A stretch of 64,000 nucleotides of DNA from Mycolicibacterium porcinum (GCA_001942045.1 MSTD01000003.1:196737-260736); one strand, 5' to 3'; counted from the stretch's first letter, positions 53,369 through 62,583 are shown. Numbers and translations are program-made. The notes: generated by a model from the letters alone, not told the origin.

Positions 53369-54955
53369 TCAAGGAGTCTTCACCGCGATCAAGTGGTGCG
53401 AGATGGGCTCCCCCTCGACCCAGCGCTCAACCGCCTGCTCGATGACCAGATCGTTGCCGGTCAGGCGAGTGCGGTGCTGGCGCAGGTGCTCGTCCCAGGA
53501 CCGCACCACGAACGCCTCGACGAACACGCGTTCGCGCTCGACGGCCCGGAACAATCGCCATTGCGTGGCGCCGGTGCGTTGACGGGACCGGCCCAGTACG
53601 CCCATGGCAGCGAAGAACTCGGCCTCGTGCTCAGGTTCCACCCGGTACGAGGTCAGCACCAGGACCGGGCCGTCCGGTGGCTCCGGCTCGAACACCAGCG
53701 CCGGTTCGGGCCAATGCGCAGACGGAGTCAGATCGAGATCGCCGGTGCGCGCGTGCAATGGCCACCACCACGTCGATACCGCGCAGAACACCAGCAGGCC
53801 GGCGCTGATCAGCAGTGCCGTGACCGTGCTCGCGGCACCGGCGACCAGGCCCCACACCAGCGAGCCGATGGCCTGACCACCCATGAACGTCAGCTGATAG
53901 ACCGACAACCCGCGGGCCCGGACCCACGCCGGCAGGCTCAACTGCATCGACGCGTTGAGCGTGGACAGGGCCAGCAGCCACGAGGTGCCACCGACGACGA
54001 GCGCCACGAGCACGATGCCGAAATTGTGGACCAACGCCAGAACCGCAGTGGCTCCGCCGAATCCGAGCGCCGCGACGATCAACAAAGTGTTCAAGCCGAA
54101 GGCGTACTGCAGGCGGCCCAGGACGAGCGCGCCGAGCACCGCTCCCACTCCGAGCGCACCCAGCAGCAATCCATAGCCGGACGACGACAACCCCAGCTGC
54201 CGCTCGGCGATGACCGCGAGCAGGCCCCACAGTGCACTGCCCGGCGCGATGAACAACACGGCTCGCAGCAGGATTCGCCTGATGATCGGCGACCTTCGGA
54301 TGAACCGGCCACCGGCGCCGAGCGCGGCCAGCGGCCGTTCCGCGGGCAGTATGTGCTCGGCGGCGGGGCGGCGCCAGAGCAGCAGAACCACCACGATCCC
54401 GGCGAAAGAGACCGCGTTGAGCGCGAACACCAGCGTCGGACCCGACAGCGACACCAGCGCCCCGGCAATTGCCGGACCGATCGCCCTGGCCCCGTTCATG
54501 CTCATGCTGCCCAGCGCCGCGGCAGCCGGAATCTGTTCGCGGGGAACGAGGTCCGGCTGGATCGCCTGCCAGGCCGGAGCCGTCAGCGCCTGCCCACAAC
54601 CGATCAGGAACAGCAGGATCAGCAGCACGGTCGGGGTGGCCAACCCGACACCGGTCAGGGTCGCGAGCGCGGCCACCCCGGCCGCCATCGCCCCCTGGGT
54701 GGCGAGCAGCAGCCGACGCCGGTCGACCAGATCGGCCAGCACGCCCGACGGCAGGGCCAGCAGCATCACCGGCAGCGTGGTCGCGGTCTGCACCAACGGC
54801 ACCAGGACCGGGGCGCGCGGATCCCCGACCAGCATCCACTGGGCACCCACCGTCTGCATCCAGGTCCCAAGATTCGAGACGAACTGGGCGATCCACAGCG
54901 CCCGGTAGATCGGCGACGCCAACGGCGCCCACGTCGACGTTGCTCGGTCCGCCAT
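53369..54955 (-). CDS. MFS exporter of the EntS-like (MFS_3) family
   Basis: 528 residues from the ATG at 54955. Twelve predicted helices, with the loop 2-3 motif SGVLADLVDRRRLLL near 70-85. After the membrane part, a soluble tail of about 110 residues (TSYRVEPEHEAEFFAAMGVL, GATQWRLFRAVERE, SWDEHLRQH) is the conserved C-terminal extension of MFS_3 transporters, an ABM-like fold. Substrate unknown; relatives export siderophores or drugs. Divergent from the GNAT-like gene over a 40-bp region. Confidence 0.87.
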   Translation of the reverse strand: MADRATSTWAPLASPIYRALWIAQFVSNLGTWMQTVGAQWMLVGDPRAPVLVPLVQTATTLPVMLLALPSGVLADLVDRRRLLLATQGAMAAGVAALATLTGVGLATPTVLLILLFLIGCGQALTAPAWQAIQPDLVPREQIPAAAALGSMSMNGARAIGPAIAGALVSLSGPTLVFALNAVSFAGIVVVLLLWRRPAAEHILPAERPLAALGAGGRFIRRSPIIRRILLRAVLFIAPGSALWGLLAVIAERQLGLSSSGYGLLLGALGVGAVLGALVLGRLQYAFGLNTLLIVAALGFGGATAVLALVHNFGIVLVALVVGGTSWLLALSTLNASMQLSLPAWVRARGLSVYQLTFMGGQAIGSLVWGLVAGAASTVTALLISAGLLVFCAVSTWWWPLHARTGDLDLTPSAHWPEPALVFEPEPPDGPVLVLTSYRVEPEHEAEFFAAMGVLGRSRQRTGATQWRLFRAVERERVFVEAFVVRSWDEHLRQHRTRLTGNDLVIEQAVERWVEGEPISHHLIAVKTP

Positions 54956-54995
54956 CTCACTGATCGTGCCAGTGCCGCTGCGGCATAGTGGGGTC

Positions 54996-55313
54996 ATGGC
55001 TGAAGTCCGCAACATTCCCGAAGCGCGCCACTACGAGATCACCGTCGACGGTGAGCATGCCGGCCTCGAAGCCTATGTCGACTCCGGCGACCAGCGAATC
55101 TTCTACCACACCGAAATTGACGACAAGTTCGGCGGGCGCGGCCTGGCCGGCGAACTGGTGCAAGCCGCCCTGACCGACGCCCGCGCGGCAGGCAAGCGCA
55201 TCGTCGCGGTCTGCCCGTACGTGAAGAAGTACGTGCAGAAACACCACGACTTCGACGACCTCCTCGACCCGATCACTCCCGCGGTGCTGGCCGCGGTCGA
55301 GGCCGCCAACTAA
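54996..55313 (+). CDS. Small GNAT-fold protein (Acetyltransf_CG type)
   Basis: 105 residues: a minimal N-acetyltransferase-like domain with EVRNIPEARHYEITVDGE, the FYHTEIDDKFGGRGLAGELVQAAL acetyl-CoA loop (G-G-R-G-L-A), and CPYVKKYVQKHHDF. This is the short YidJ/Gcn5-like family, with about half a full GNAT fold. The acceptor is unknown. The last 4 nt overlap the end of the converging methyltransferase gene. Confidence 0.87.
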   Translation: MAEVRNIPEARHYEITVDGEHAGLEAYVDSGDQRIFYHTEIDDKFGGRGLAGELVQAALTDARAAGKRIVAVCPYVKKYVQKHHDFDDLLDPITPAVLAAVEAAN

Positions 55314-55924
55314 ACCTTGGTGGCGGTCACCAGAAAGCCGGGCATCTGCGCGGGGCCTTCCGGCAGGGCGGCGTGCAGCTGCGCCGGACGGATCTCGTCG
55401 ACCTGCCAGTACCGCGAAACCTCGTCGCGCAATTGGTCTTCGGTGAACTGGGTGGGTCCGGGCCCGTCGTGCTCGCCGAACGCGCCTGCGCCGAACGCCA
55501 GAATGTAGAACCGCGCGCCCGGAGCGGCAGCATGGTGCATCGACTTCAGATAGCCGTCGCGCAGCTCGTCGGGCAGCGCGTGCAGCAGCCCGCTGTCGAA
55601 GATCGTGCCGAACCGCCCGTCGTACCCGGTGAGCGTGGAGATGTCGGCGGCCACGAACGTCGCGTTGGCCAGGCCGCGTTCCTCGGCCGCCTTGGCCGCG
55701 GCCGCGACGGCCGTCGGGCTCAGGTCGATGCCGACGACGGTATGGCCCCGCGCCGCCAACGCCAGCGCGAGCTCGGCATGGCCGCAGCCGGCATCGAGCA
55801 CCTCGCCCTGGACCGCGCCTTCTGCGTCGATGATCGCGGCGTATTCCGGTTGCGGCGCGCCGATGCTCCACGCGGGTGCTCCCTCCGCCTGATACGCCTG
55901 GTCCCAGTCGATTCGATGGGTCAT
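55310..55924 (-). CDS. Class I SAM-dependent methyltransferase
   Basis: 204 residues from the ATG at 55924, preferred over the ATG at 55933 because GAAGGGA then lies 9-15 nt upstream. SAM motif I is EVLDAGCGHAELALALAARG near residues 41-60, then GIDLSP (acidic ribose contact) and FDSGLLHALPD. It resembles small thiopurine/UbiG-like methyltransferases; substrate unknown. Divergent from a MarR regulator with a near-perfect palindrome between them, so it is probably MarR-controlled. Confidence 0.87.
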   Translation of the reverse strand: MTHRIDWDQAYQAEGAPAWSIGAPQPEYAAIIDAEGAVQGEVLDAGCGHAELALALAARGHTVVGIDLSPTAVAAAAKAAEERGLANATFVAADISTLTGYDGRFGTIFDSGLLHALPDELRDGYLKSMHHAAAPGARFYILAFGAGAFGEHDGPGPTQFTEDQLRDEVSRYWQVDEIRPAQLHAALPEGPAQMPGFLVTATKV

Positions 55925-55940
55925 GTCGTCCATCCCTTCA

Positions 55941-55962
55941 TATAGTTCAAATTTGTACTATA
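55941..55962. promoter_or_regulatory. MarR operator
   Basis: 22-bp palindrome, arms TATAGTTCAAA and TTTGTACTATA, one mismatched pair. It sits 17 bp from the methyltransferase start. A second, degenerate copy (TTGAAATCTGAACTAG, 56012-56027) lies 17 bp before the marR ATG. Confidence 0.72.
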
Positions 55963-56044
55963 TTGACGGTAAGTCGAGATCGCTCATATGACAAGGCGAT
56001 GCTTCATACTGTTGAAATCTGAACTAGCTGCCGATCGGAGGACC

Positions 56045-56515
56045 ATGGCGCGCCGACTGTCCGCCGGCGAGGCACAAGCATGGCGGCCGTACATCGAGTC
56101 GAGCGTGCGGCTGCAAACACTGCTCGACGAGCGGCTTCGGGAGTCGACGGGCCTGACCCTGATCGAGTACCACCTGTTGATGCTGCTGTCCGATGCTCCT
56201 GACCACCGGCTGCGGATGAGTGAGATCGCCGAGAAGATGGTGTTCTCGCGCAGCCGCATCACCTACCAGATCACCTCGATGGCCAAGCGCGGCCTGGTGT
56301 TGCGCGAGCCCGTGCCCGAAGACGGCCGGGGTTACCGCGCAGTGCTGACCGCGACCGGCGTCGACGTGCTTCGCCGCGCCGTGCCGCTGCACAGCGAATC
56401 GGTGCGCGAACTGTTCTTCGACCACATCCACCCGGATGAGCTGGATTGCATCGAGCGGGTGTTCACCCGGTTGGACCGGAGCCTGCAACACGAGCACGGA
56501 AAGCAGACGTCATGA
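56045..56515 (+). CDS. MarR-family regulator
   Basis: 156 residues from the ATG at 56045 with GGAGG close upstream; the longer frame starting at 55988 has no ribosome binding site. Winged helix: LTLIEYHLLMLLSDAP, RMSEIAEKMVFSRSRITYQITSMAKRGLV (recognition helix) and the wing REPVPEDGRGYRAVLTATG. Its stop overlaps the PPOX oxidoreductase start (ATGA). It probably represses its own operon and the divergent methyltransferase via the palindrome at 55941. Confidence 0.9.
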   Translation: MARRLSAGEAQAWRPYIESSVRLQTLLDERLRESTGLTLIEYHLLMLLSDAPDHRLRMSEIAEKMVFSRSRITYQITSMAKRGLVLREPVPEDGRGYRAVLTATGVDVLRRAVPLHSESVRELFFDHIHPDELDCIERVFTRLDRSLQHEHGKQTS

Positions 56516-56928
56516 CCTTCACCCCCGCCGAACTGGCGTACCTGCGCGAGCAACCGATCGGACGGCTGAGCACCGTCGGCCGCGACGGCGATCCGCAAAT
56601 CCGCCCCGTCGGTGTCCACCTGAGTCCCGACGAGGGCGGCATCGACATCGTCGGCCACGCCCTCGCGTCGACACAGAAGTGGCGCAACGTACTTCGCAAC
56701 CCGCAGGTGGCGTTCATCGTCGACACGGTGCTCTCGGTCCGGCCGCCGGACGCGCACGGTATCGAGATCCGGGGTACCGCAACGCCATTGCCAGGTGCCG
56801 GCACCACCGACGGCGGCCTGTCCGGCGACATCATCCGCATCGTGCCACGCCGCGTCATCAGCTGGGGGCTCGACGGTCCAGGCACCACCGCCCGCGACTG
56901 GGCCGAATCCCCACGCGCGGCGGACTGA
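56512..56928 (+). CDS. PPOX-class F420-dependent flavoprotein/oxidoreductase
   Basis: 138 residues, split beta-barrel fold: IGRLSTVGRDGDPQIRPVGVHLSPDEGGIDIVGHA near 16-50, KWRNVLRNPQVAFIVD near 56-71, and EIRGTATPL. Members bind F420, FMN or haem and reduce small electrophiles. Translationally coupled to marR, which suggests an inducible detoxification or redox unit with the divergent methyltransferase. Confidence 0.87.
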   Translation: MTFTPAELAYLREQPIGRLSTVGRDGDPQIRPVGVHLSPDEGGIDIVGHALASTQKWRNVLRNPQVAFIVDTVLSVRPPDAHGIEIRGTATPLPGAGTTDGGLSGDIIRIVPRRVISWGLDGPGTTARDWAESPRAAD

Positions 56929-56934
56929 CCCACC

Positions 56935-56940
56935 TAGCAT
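56935..56940 (+). promoter_or_regulatory. -10 of a leaderless php transcript
   Basis: TAGCAT (TANNNT) with 7 nt to the GTG at 56948; no ribosome binding site. Confidence 0.5.
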
Positions 56941-56947
56941 CGGGCTC

Positions 56948-57919
56948 GTGCCGACAGTCAACACCGCCCACGGAGCCATCGATACCGCCGACCTCGGCGT
57001 CACGCTCATGCACGAGCACGTCTTCATCATGAGCACCGAACTGACCCAGAACTATCCCGAGTCCTGGGGAGACGACGCCAGCCGGGAAGCCGATGCGATC
57101 GCGCGGCTCACCGAGCTCAAGTCCCACGGCGTCGACACGATCGTCGACCTCACGGTGATCGGCCTCGGCCGCTACATACCGCGGATCGCCCGGATCGCCG
57201 AGGCCACCGACCTCAACATCGTCGTCGCCACCGGCTTCTACACCTACAACGACCTGCCGCTCACCTTCCACTTCAACGGCCCCGCGGTCGGTCTGCCGGA
57301 ACCGATGACCGAGATGTTCGTCCGCGACATCGAACACGGCATCGCCGACACCGGCATCAAGGCGGCGATTCTCAAGTGCGCCACCGACGAACCCGGCGTC
57401 ACCCCGGGCGTCGAACGGGTCCTGCGGGCCGTGGCCCAGGCCCACCGGCAGACCGGGGTGCCGATCTCCACCCACACCCATGCGGCCAGCCGGCGCGGCC
57501 TCGAGCAGCAGCGCGTCTTCGCCGAAGAGGGTGTTGATCTGTCCCGGGTGATCATCGGGCACTGCGGCGACACCACCGACATCGACTACCTCGAGGAGTT
57601 GATCGCCAACGGTTCCTGTATCGGCATGGACCGCTTCGGTGTCGACGTCTTCCTTCCGTTCGAGGAGCGGGTCGCCACCGTTGCGGCCATGTGCGAGCGC
57701 GGCCATGCCGAGAAAATGGTGCTCTCGCACGACACCTGGTGCTACTTCGACGCGCTGCCGGGCGAACTGACCGCGCAGGCCCTTCCGAACAGCCACTACC
57801 TGCACATCCACAACGACGTGTTACCCGCTTTACGCGAGCGCGGCGTCACCGAGGACCAGATCACCACCATGCTGGTGGACAATCCGCGACGGATCTTCGA
57901 CCGCAAGGGCGGCTACTGA
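56948..57919 (+). CDS. php: Phosphotriesterase-like metallohydrolase (Php, Rv0230c-like)
   Basis: 323 residues. Binuclear-metal TIM barrel with all expected ligands: H22-E-H24 (MHEHVF), carbamylated Lys in AILKCATDEPG, His in STHTHAA, His in IIGHCGDT, and Asp in VLSHDTW. In PTE-like proteins of this type the physiological substrates are usually lactones. The GTG start is supported by the -10 at leaderless spacing. The acyl-CoA ligase starts 1 nt after its stop, so they form an operon. Confidence 0.92.
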   Translation: MPTVNTAHGAIDTADLGVTLMHEHVFIMSTELTQNYPESWGDDASREADAIARLTELKSHGVDTIVDLTVIGLGRYIPRIARIAEATDLNIVVATGFYTYNDLPLTFHFNGPAVGLPEPMTEMFVRDIEHGIADTGIKAAILKCATDEPGVTPGVERVLRAVAQAHRQTGVPISTHTHAASRRGLEQQRVFAEEGVDLSRVIIGHCGDTTDIDYLEELIANGSCIGMDRFGVDVFLPFEERVATVAAMCERGHAEKMVLSHDTWCYFDALPGELTAQALPNSHYLHIHNDVLPALRERGVTEDQITTMLVDNPRRIFDRKGGY

Positions 57920-57920
57920 G

Positions 57921-59402
57921 ATGACCGACGACATCCCGACCATCCCCACCCAGTTCTCGGAATTGGCCGCGGCCGACCCGGACCGGCCCTCGGTGACGTG
58001 CCAGGGCGTGACGCTGACCCGGGCCGAACTGGACCGCGCTACCAATCGACTCGCCCGAGCCTACGCCGAACATGGTGTGCGACAAGGTGATTACGTCACA
58101 ATAAGCCTGCCCAACTCGCTCGAATGGGTGCAGGCAGTGCTGGCCACCTGGAAACTCGGTGCGGTGCCGCAACCCTTGTCGCCCCGGTTGCCGGACGCCG
58201 AGTTCGCTGGGATCCTGGCGCTTCGGCCGAGGGCCCTGGTGGTCGGCCGGGATGCCGGTGAAACACCCTGGGTTCCAGCCGGTTTCACCCCGAATGCCGA
58301 GTTGTCCGACGCGCCACTACCCGAGGTCGTCGCGCCGACCTGGAAATCGATGGCCTCCGGCGGCAGTACCGGACGGCCGAAACTCATCGAGGCCGGCGGC
58401 GACTGCCGGGTGCCTGCCCTGATCGGAGTTCCGCTCGGCGCCGAGCCCGGTGACGTCACGTTGATGTCGGTGCCGATGAGCCACAACACCGGCTTCACCA
58501 CATTCGCCATCGCCTTGTTGCAAGGTCACCACCTGGTGTTGATGCCGCGCTTCGACCCGGCCGAGTTCCTGCGATTGGTCACCGAACATCGCGTGACGTT
58601 CCTGACCACGGTGCCCACCATCATGCAGCGGCTGCTTCCGGTATACCGCGCCGATCCGAAAGCCTTTGACCTGTCCAGCATTCGGCGGTTCTGGCACGTC
58701 GGCGCCCCGTGCCCGCCCGCGGTCAAACAGGCCTGGATCGACCTGCTCGGCCCAGAGGCGGTGTGGGAACTGTACGGCGGCACCGAACTACAGGCCCTGA
58801 CCTTCATCTCCGGCGAGCAGTGGCTGAGACACCCCGGATCGGTCGGGGTGGTGGTGGCCGGTGAAATGAAGGTGCTCGACGACGACGGCGACGAATGCCC
58901 GCCGGGTGTGACCGGCGAGATCTACATGCGACCCGGCCCCGGCAGCTCCCCCACCTACCGCTACGTGGGCAGCACGGCCAAGAGCCGCGACGGCTGGGAT
59001 TCCCTCGGAGATCTCGGGTATTACGTCGACGACGGGGACGAGCGGTTCTTCTATCTCAACGACCGGCGGGTGGACATGTTCACCGTGGGCGGCAAGAACG
59101 TGTACCCGGCCGAGATCGAAGCGGCGCTCGCCGAGCATCCCGACGTGCTGTCCTGCCTCGTCGTCGGGGTACCGCACGAAGACCTGGGGCAGGTGCCGTA
59201 CGCGCTGGTGCAGACGTGCGACGGGTCAGACCTCGACGCCGCGGCGGTGCAGTCCTTCCTGCGCGAGCGCCTGTCCGGCTACAAGGTTCCCGTCGACGTG
59301 GAGTTCGTCGAGACCCCGCTGCGTGACGATGCGGGCAAGGCCCGGCGCACCGCGGTGCGTGACGAGGTCATCGCGCGGCTGTCACCGCAGCACGTCGAAT
59401 AG
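57921..59402 (+). CDS. AMP-forming acyl-CoA synthetase (FadD/bile-acid-CoA-ligase-like)
   Basis: 493 residues, ANL superfamily: MASGGSTGRPKLIEAGG (P-loop) near 141-157, YGGTELQALTFISGEQWLRHPGSVG near 286-310, GDLGYYVDDGDERFFYLNDRRVDMFTVGGKNVYPAEIE near 360-397, and a C-terminal catalytic Lys in LRDDAGKARRTAVRDE. The P-loop lacks the usual Thr-rich run. It activates a carboxylic acid, possibly the ring-opened product of the lactonase-like Php (inference). ATG 1 nt after the php stop. Confidence 0.88.
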   Translation: MTDDIPTIPTQFSELAAADPDRPSVTCQGVTLTRAELDRATNRLARAYAEHGVRQGDYVTISLPNSLEWVQAVLATWKLGAVPQPLSPRLPDAEFAGILALRPRALVVGRDAGETPWVPAGFTPNAELSDAPLPEVVAPTWKSMASGGSTGRPKLIEAGGDCRVPALIGVPLGAEPGDVTLMSVPMSHNTGFTTFAIALLQGHHLVLMPRFDPAEFLRLVTEHRVTFLTTVPTIMQRLLPVYRADPKAFDLSSIRRFWHVGAPCPPAVKQAWIDLLGPEAVWELYGGTELQALTFISGEQWLRHPGSVGVVVAGEMKVLDDDGDECPPGVTGEIYMRPGPGSSPTYRYVGSTAKSRDGWDSLGDLGYYVDDGDERFFYLNDRRVDMFTVGGKNVYPAEIEAALAEHPDVLSCLVVGVPHEDLGQVPYALVQTCDGSDLDAAAVQSFLRERLSGYKVPVDVEFVETPLRDDAGKARRTAVRDEVIARLSPQHVE

Positions 59403-59966
59403 CCGGAAGATCCACAGCACCTGATAGGCGATGGCCAGTGTCACGAAGGTCAGCTGGTAGCGCTTGTCCGCGACGAACACGGCGATCAGCGAACAGACGA
59501 CCAGCACCACCTGCTTGATCACATACTCGGTGCCGAGCGCGTGGAAATAGTCCGCCGCCTTGATCCTGGTATCCACCAGGTCGATGAGGAACATGACTGC
59601 GAGCAGGCTGTAGAACCACTTTCGTCGTGATTCGAAATAGTCCTGGAACCCGTCGTAATCGTCCATGCGGTCGGGGTAGAGGAGTGAGGCGATCGCAACG
59701 TACAGCGTGGCGTAGAGCAGGACGAAGAAGTACATCTCGAATGTCCAGACCTGAATCTTGGACAGCCCGAACTCGTACCACCAGAAGTGAACGATCGCCG
59801 ACAGCATGAACACCGTCCAGCCGATGTGGACCGAGTAGATCTGGTCACGCTTCGGATGCTGGATGAACCGGGTCATGCCGTTGACCAGACGTGCGAGGCT
59901 CAGCCCGAGCACCATCCCGACGATGATGCGGATATGGATGAACACGTCGGCCGCCGAACCAGCCAC
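59382..59966 (-). CDS. Hypothetical integral membrane protein
   Basis: 194 residues from a GTG at 59966. About five or six hydrophobic helices; aromatic rich (HFWWYEFGLSKIQVWTFEMYFFVLLYATLY), with a charged segment YPDRMDDYDGFQDYFESRRKW between helices. No family recognised. Its last 21 nt overlap the end of the converging ligase gene. Confidence 0.7.
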   Translation of the reverse strand: MAGSAADVFIHIRIIVGMVLGLSLARLVNGMTRFIQHPKRDQIYSVHIGWTVFMLSAIVHFWWYEFGLSKIQVWTFEMYFFVLLYATLYVAIASLLYPDRMDDYDGFQDYFESRRKWFYSLLAVMFLIDLVDTRIKAADYFHALGTEYVIKQVVLVVCSLIAVFVADKRYQLTFVTLAIAYQVLWIFRLFDVLR

Positions 59967-60032
59967 GGAACCCCACGCTAGTCACCCGCTACCGAAGTGA
60001 GTGTCCTTTGCTGCCCGCGTGTTTCATTGACG

Positions 60033-61238
60033 TCAGCGTGAAATAGGTTCGGGCGCAGGCTCAGGCTCGTCGGTGATGGAGCTGTCCAAAGGAGGCACCG
60101 GTTTTTCGTTCCGGTACTCCCAGCGCCGCAACGCCTCCCGGCACGGGGATTCCACCAGCGCGTAGCTGACCGCGGCCAAGGCGAAGCCGAACACCAGCGT
60201 CAGCACCAACACCACCAGCATCTGCCCGTTGAACAGGAACTCCCCGATCATCGGGAACACCATGGCCAGCGCCGCCAGGTGCCAGACGAACAGCCCGTAA
60301 GACCAGCGGCCCAGCGTGACCATCACCTTGTTGCCCAGGATCGGATGTCCGGTGTCGGGGTGGTCGAGCACGAGCGGAGCCAGCAGCGCTCCCGCGACGA
60401 TCGCACCCATCGCGGTCTTCAGCGTCACCTGGCCGACCGAACCCGGGCGCAGCCCTTCCAGGCCCGCCAGCGGCGAGGCGGCGATCGCGAACGCCACTGC
60501 GGCGATGACGCCCATCAGGACGCGACGCCGGGCCAGCCGGTGTACCCAGCCGAATGGGCTCACCGTGAGTTCAGCGAGCACCATGCCCGCGGCGAACCAC
60601 GAGAAGAACGCCGGCGGCCAGTTCCAGGGGTTGAGCCCGGTCGTGCCGGAGAACGGGATGCGCACCCACAACAGGCTCAGCGCCGCCAACGCGATGATCA
60701 CGCCGATGCGGGCCCGCACGGGCAGCCGGCGCGCCAACAACGCCAACAGCGGCAATGCCAGATAGAAACTGACCTCGACCGACAAGCTCCACATCTGCGT
60801 CAGCCCCGCGGTCAACGTCAGGGGAACATAGATCTGGGTCAGGGTCAGGTTGGCCAGCCACACCGTCAGATCGGCCTTGGCCTCCGGGAGCAGCAGGATG
60901 ATCACCACCACGGCGACCACATATCCGGGCATGATGCGCACGACGCGGGAGCGCAGGTAGTGACCGGTGCGGGGGCGAGGACGCAAACCCCGGGCAGCCG
61001 CGGCATGACCCCGCCACAGCAGGAACCCCGAGAGCGCGAAGAACACGGCGACCGCGAGGTCGAACCGGCCGAAGAACCGGCCGCTCACTCCGGTGGTGTG
61101 CCCGGTCTGGAAGGCCACGTGGGTGAGCACCACTCCCATGGCCGCGCAGGCACGCATGCCTTCGACGGCCGGCAGGAAGCTGCGAGTTCCGCCGACCGGC
61201 TCCGAACCCGTTTCCGGCTCCGCTACTCGGGTGGCCAC
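60033..61238 (-). CDS. Acyltransferase 3 (OafA-like) membrane protein, Rv0228-like
   Basis: 401 residues from the GTG at 61238; the TTG at 61274 is a longer alternative. Acyltransferase family 3 with ten helices: FLPAVEGMRACAAMGVVLTH (the conserved His near residue 41), FDLAVAVFFALSGFLLWR (SGF motif), LRSRVVRIMPGYVVAVV (the RxxRIxPxY motif) and MWSLSVEVSFYLALPL (WSLxxE). These enzymes move acyl groups across the membrane onto cell-envelope glycans or lipids. Divergent from the DUF3068 gene, as Rv0228/Rv0227c. Confidence 0.9.
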   Translation of the reverse strand: MATRVAEPETGSEPVGGTRSFLPAVEGMRACAAMGVVLTHVAFQTGHTTGVSGRFFGRFDLAVAVFFALSGFLLWRGHAAAARGLRPRPRTGHYLRSRVVRIMPGYVVAVVVIILLLPEAKADLTVWLANLTLTQIYVPLTLTAGLTQMWSLSVEVSFYLALPLLALLARRLPVRARIGVIIALAALSLLWVRIPFSGTTGLNPWNWPPAFFSWFAAGMVLAELTVSPFGWVHRLARRRVLMGVIAAVAFAIAASPLAGLEGLRPGSVGQVTLKTAMGAIVAGALLAPLVLDHPDTGHPILGNKVMVTLGRWSYGLFVWHLAALAMVFPMIGEFLFNGQMLVVLVLTLVFGFALAAVSYALVESPCREALRRWEYRNEKPVPPLDSSITDEPEPAPEPISR

Positions 61239-61392
61239 GGCGACCAGTGTGCCGCGCCATGGCAACCCCGCCAAACTGCGGGTTAATGCACCCGCGACGT
61301 GCCGACGGAGTAAGTAATGGCCTTAAATAGTGCTGTTAGGGTCGAACGGGTTTGCCTCACGACGAGTTGGCCCACACTGAAGGAGGCCCGGT

Positions 61393-62583
61393 TTGAACCG
61401 CGCAGTTGCGCTGCGTATCGCGGCATGTGGACTGATGGGGCTGGGTGCAGCCCTGCTCATCGCCGCACTGCTGCTGACCACCTACACCAAGGGCAAGATC
61501 GCCAAGATCCCGCTCAACCTGGATACCAGCCTGGTCAGCGATGGGACCGCGACCGCTTTCGATCCGGAATCGCTCGTGGCCGAGAAGTTCTCTGTCGACC
61601 GCAACGTGCCGGTCGCCCTCCAGCAGCAGGTCAGCGTGGAATCACCGTCCAACGCCGAGGTGGTGACGCTGCAGGTGGGCAGCACGCTGCGGCGCACAGA
61701 CCGGCAGAAGGACTCCGGCCTGCTGTTGGCGATGGTGGACACCGTCACCATGAACCGCAGCACGGCGCTGGCCGTGTCCAGCGACAACAACCCGGGCGGG
61801 GCGCTGCAGAAGCCGCGGGCCATCGAGGACGAGAAGCCGCCGACGAACGTCGCGCTGCCGCACGAGGGCCTGACCTACCGGTTCCCCTTCGACACCGAGA
61901 AGAAGACCTACCCGTTCTTCGACCCGATCGCGCAGAAGGCGTTCGACGCGAACTACGACGGGGAAGAAGACGTCAACGGGCTGACCACCTACCGGTTCAT
62001 CCAGAACGTCGGTTACGACTCGAACGGCAAGCTGGCCGACCCGATCAAGTACTCCTCGCTCTACGAGGACGACGCCGACAGCTCGGTCACCGCCAGCGCG
62101 GCGATGTGGGGTGTGCCCGGCGAACCCGATGAGCGGATCACGATGGACCGCTTCTACGCCGCGCAGCGCACCTTCTGGGTCGACCCGGTGTCCGGCACCA
62201 TCGTCAAGGCGCAGGACCACGGCTACCAGTACTACGCGCGCGACGCGCTCAAGCCCGAGGTGACCTACGTCGACTACAAGGTCACCTACAACGAGGAGAC
62301 CGTGGAATCCCAGGTCGCGGCCGCTCAGGATGAGCGTGACCGGGTGTCGCTGTGGACCCGGGTGCTGCCGATCACCTTCGCCGCGCTGGGCCTGCTGGCG
62401 CTGGTCGGCGGCGCCGTCGTCGGTTCGTTCGCAGTGCGTGCCGAATCCACTCTGATCGATCCGGGACTGGACACCGCCGATCACGGGTTCTTCAACACCC
62501 AAGGTTTCCAGGTCCCCGGGGCCGAGGCCAAGACCGAGAAACTGCCGGCACAACGTCCATCCGATCTACCGCCGGACCGATAG
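61393..62583 (+). CDS. DUF3068 (PorA-family) membrane protein, Rv0227c-like
   Basis: 396 residues from a TTG at 61393, a rare start decided by a perfect AGGAGG at 61381-61386. N-terminal membrane helix (LRIAACGLMGLGAALLIAALLL), a large extracytoplasmic domain (LTYRFPFDTEKKTYPFFDP, FWVDPVSGTIVKAQDHGYQYY), and a C-terminal helix (ITFAALGLLALVGGAVVGSF), as in DUF3068. Homologues are in the conserved envelope block next to aftD-type genes and Rv0227c is reported as a surface protein. The next gene begins about 20 nt later in the same direction. Confidence 0.9.
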   Translation: MNRAVALRIAACGLMGLGAALLIAALLLTTYTKGKIAKIPLNLDTSLVSDGTATAFDPESLVAEKFSVDRNVPVALQQQVSVESPSNAEVVTLQVGSTLRRTDRQKDSGLLLAMVDTVTMNRSTALAVSSDNNPGGALQKPRAIEDEKPPTNVALPHEGLTYRFPFDTEKKTYPFFDPIAQKAFDANYDGEEDVNGLTTYRFIQNVGYDSNGKLADPIKYSSLYEDDADSSVTASAAMWGVPGEPDERITMDRFYAAQRTFWVDPVSGTIVKAQDHGYQYYARDALKPEVTYVDYKVTYNEETVESQVAAAQDERDRVSLWTRVLPITFAALGLLALVGGAVVGSFAVRAESTLIDPGLDTADHGFFNTQGFQVPGAEAKTEKLPAQRPSDLPPDR

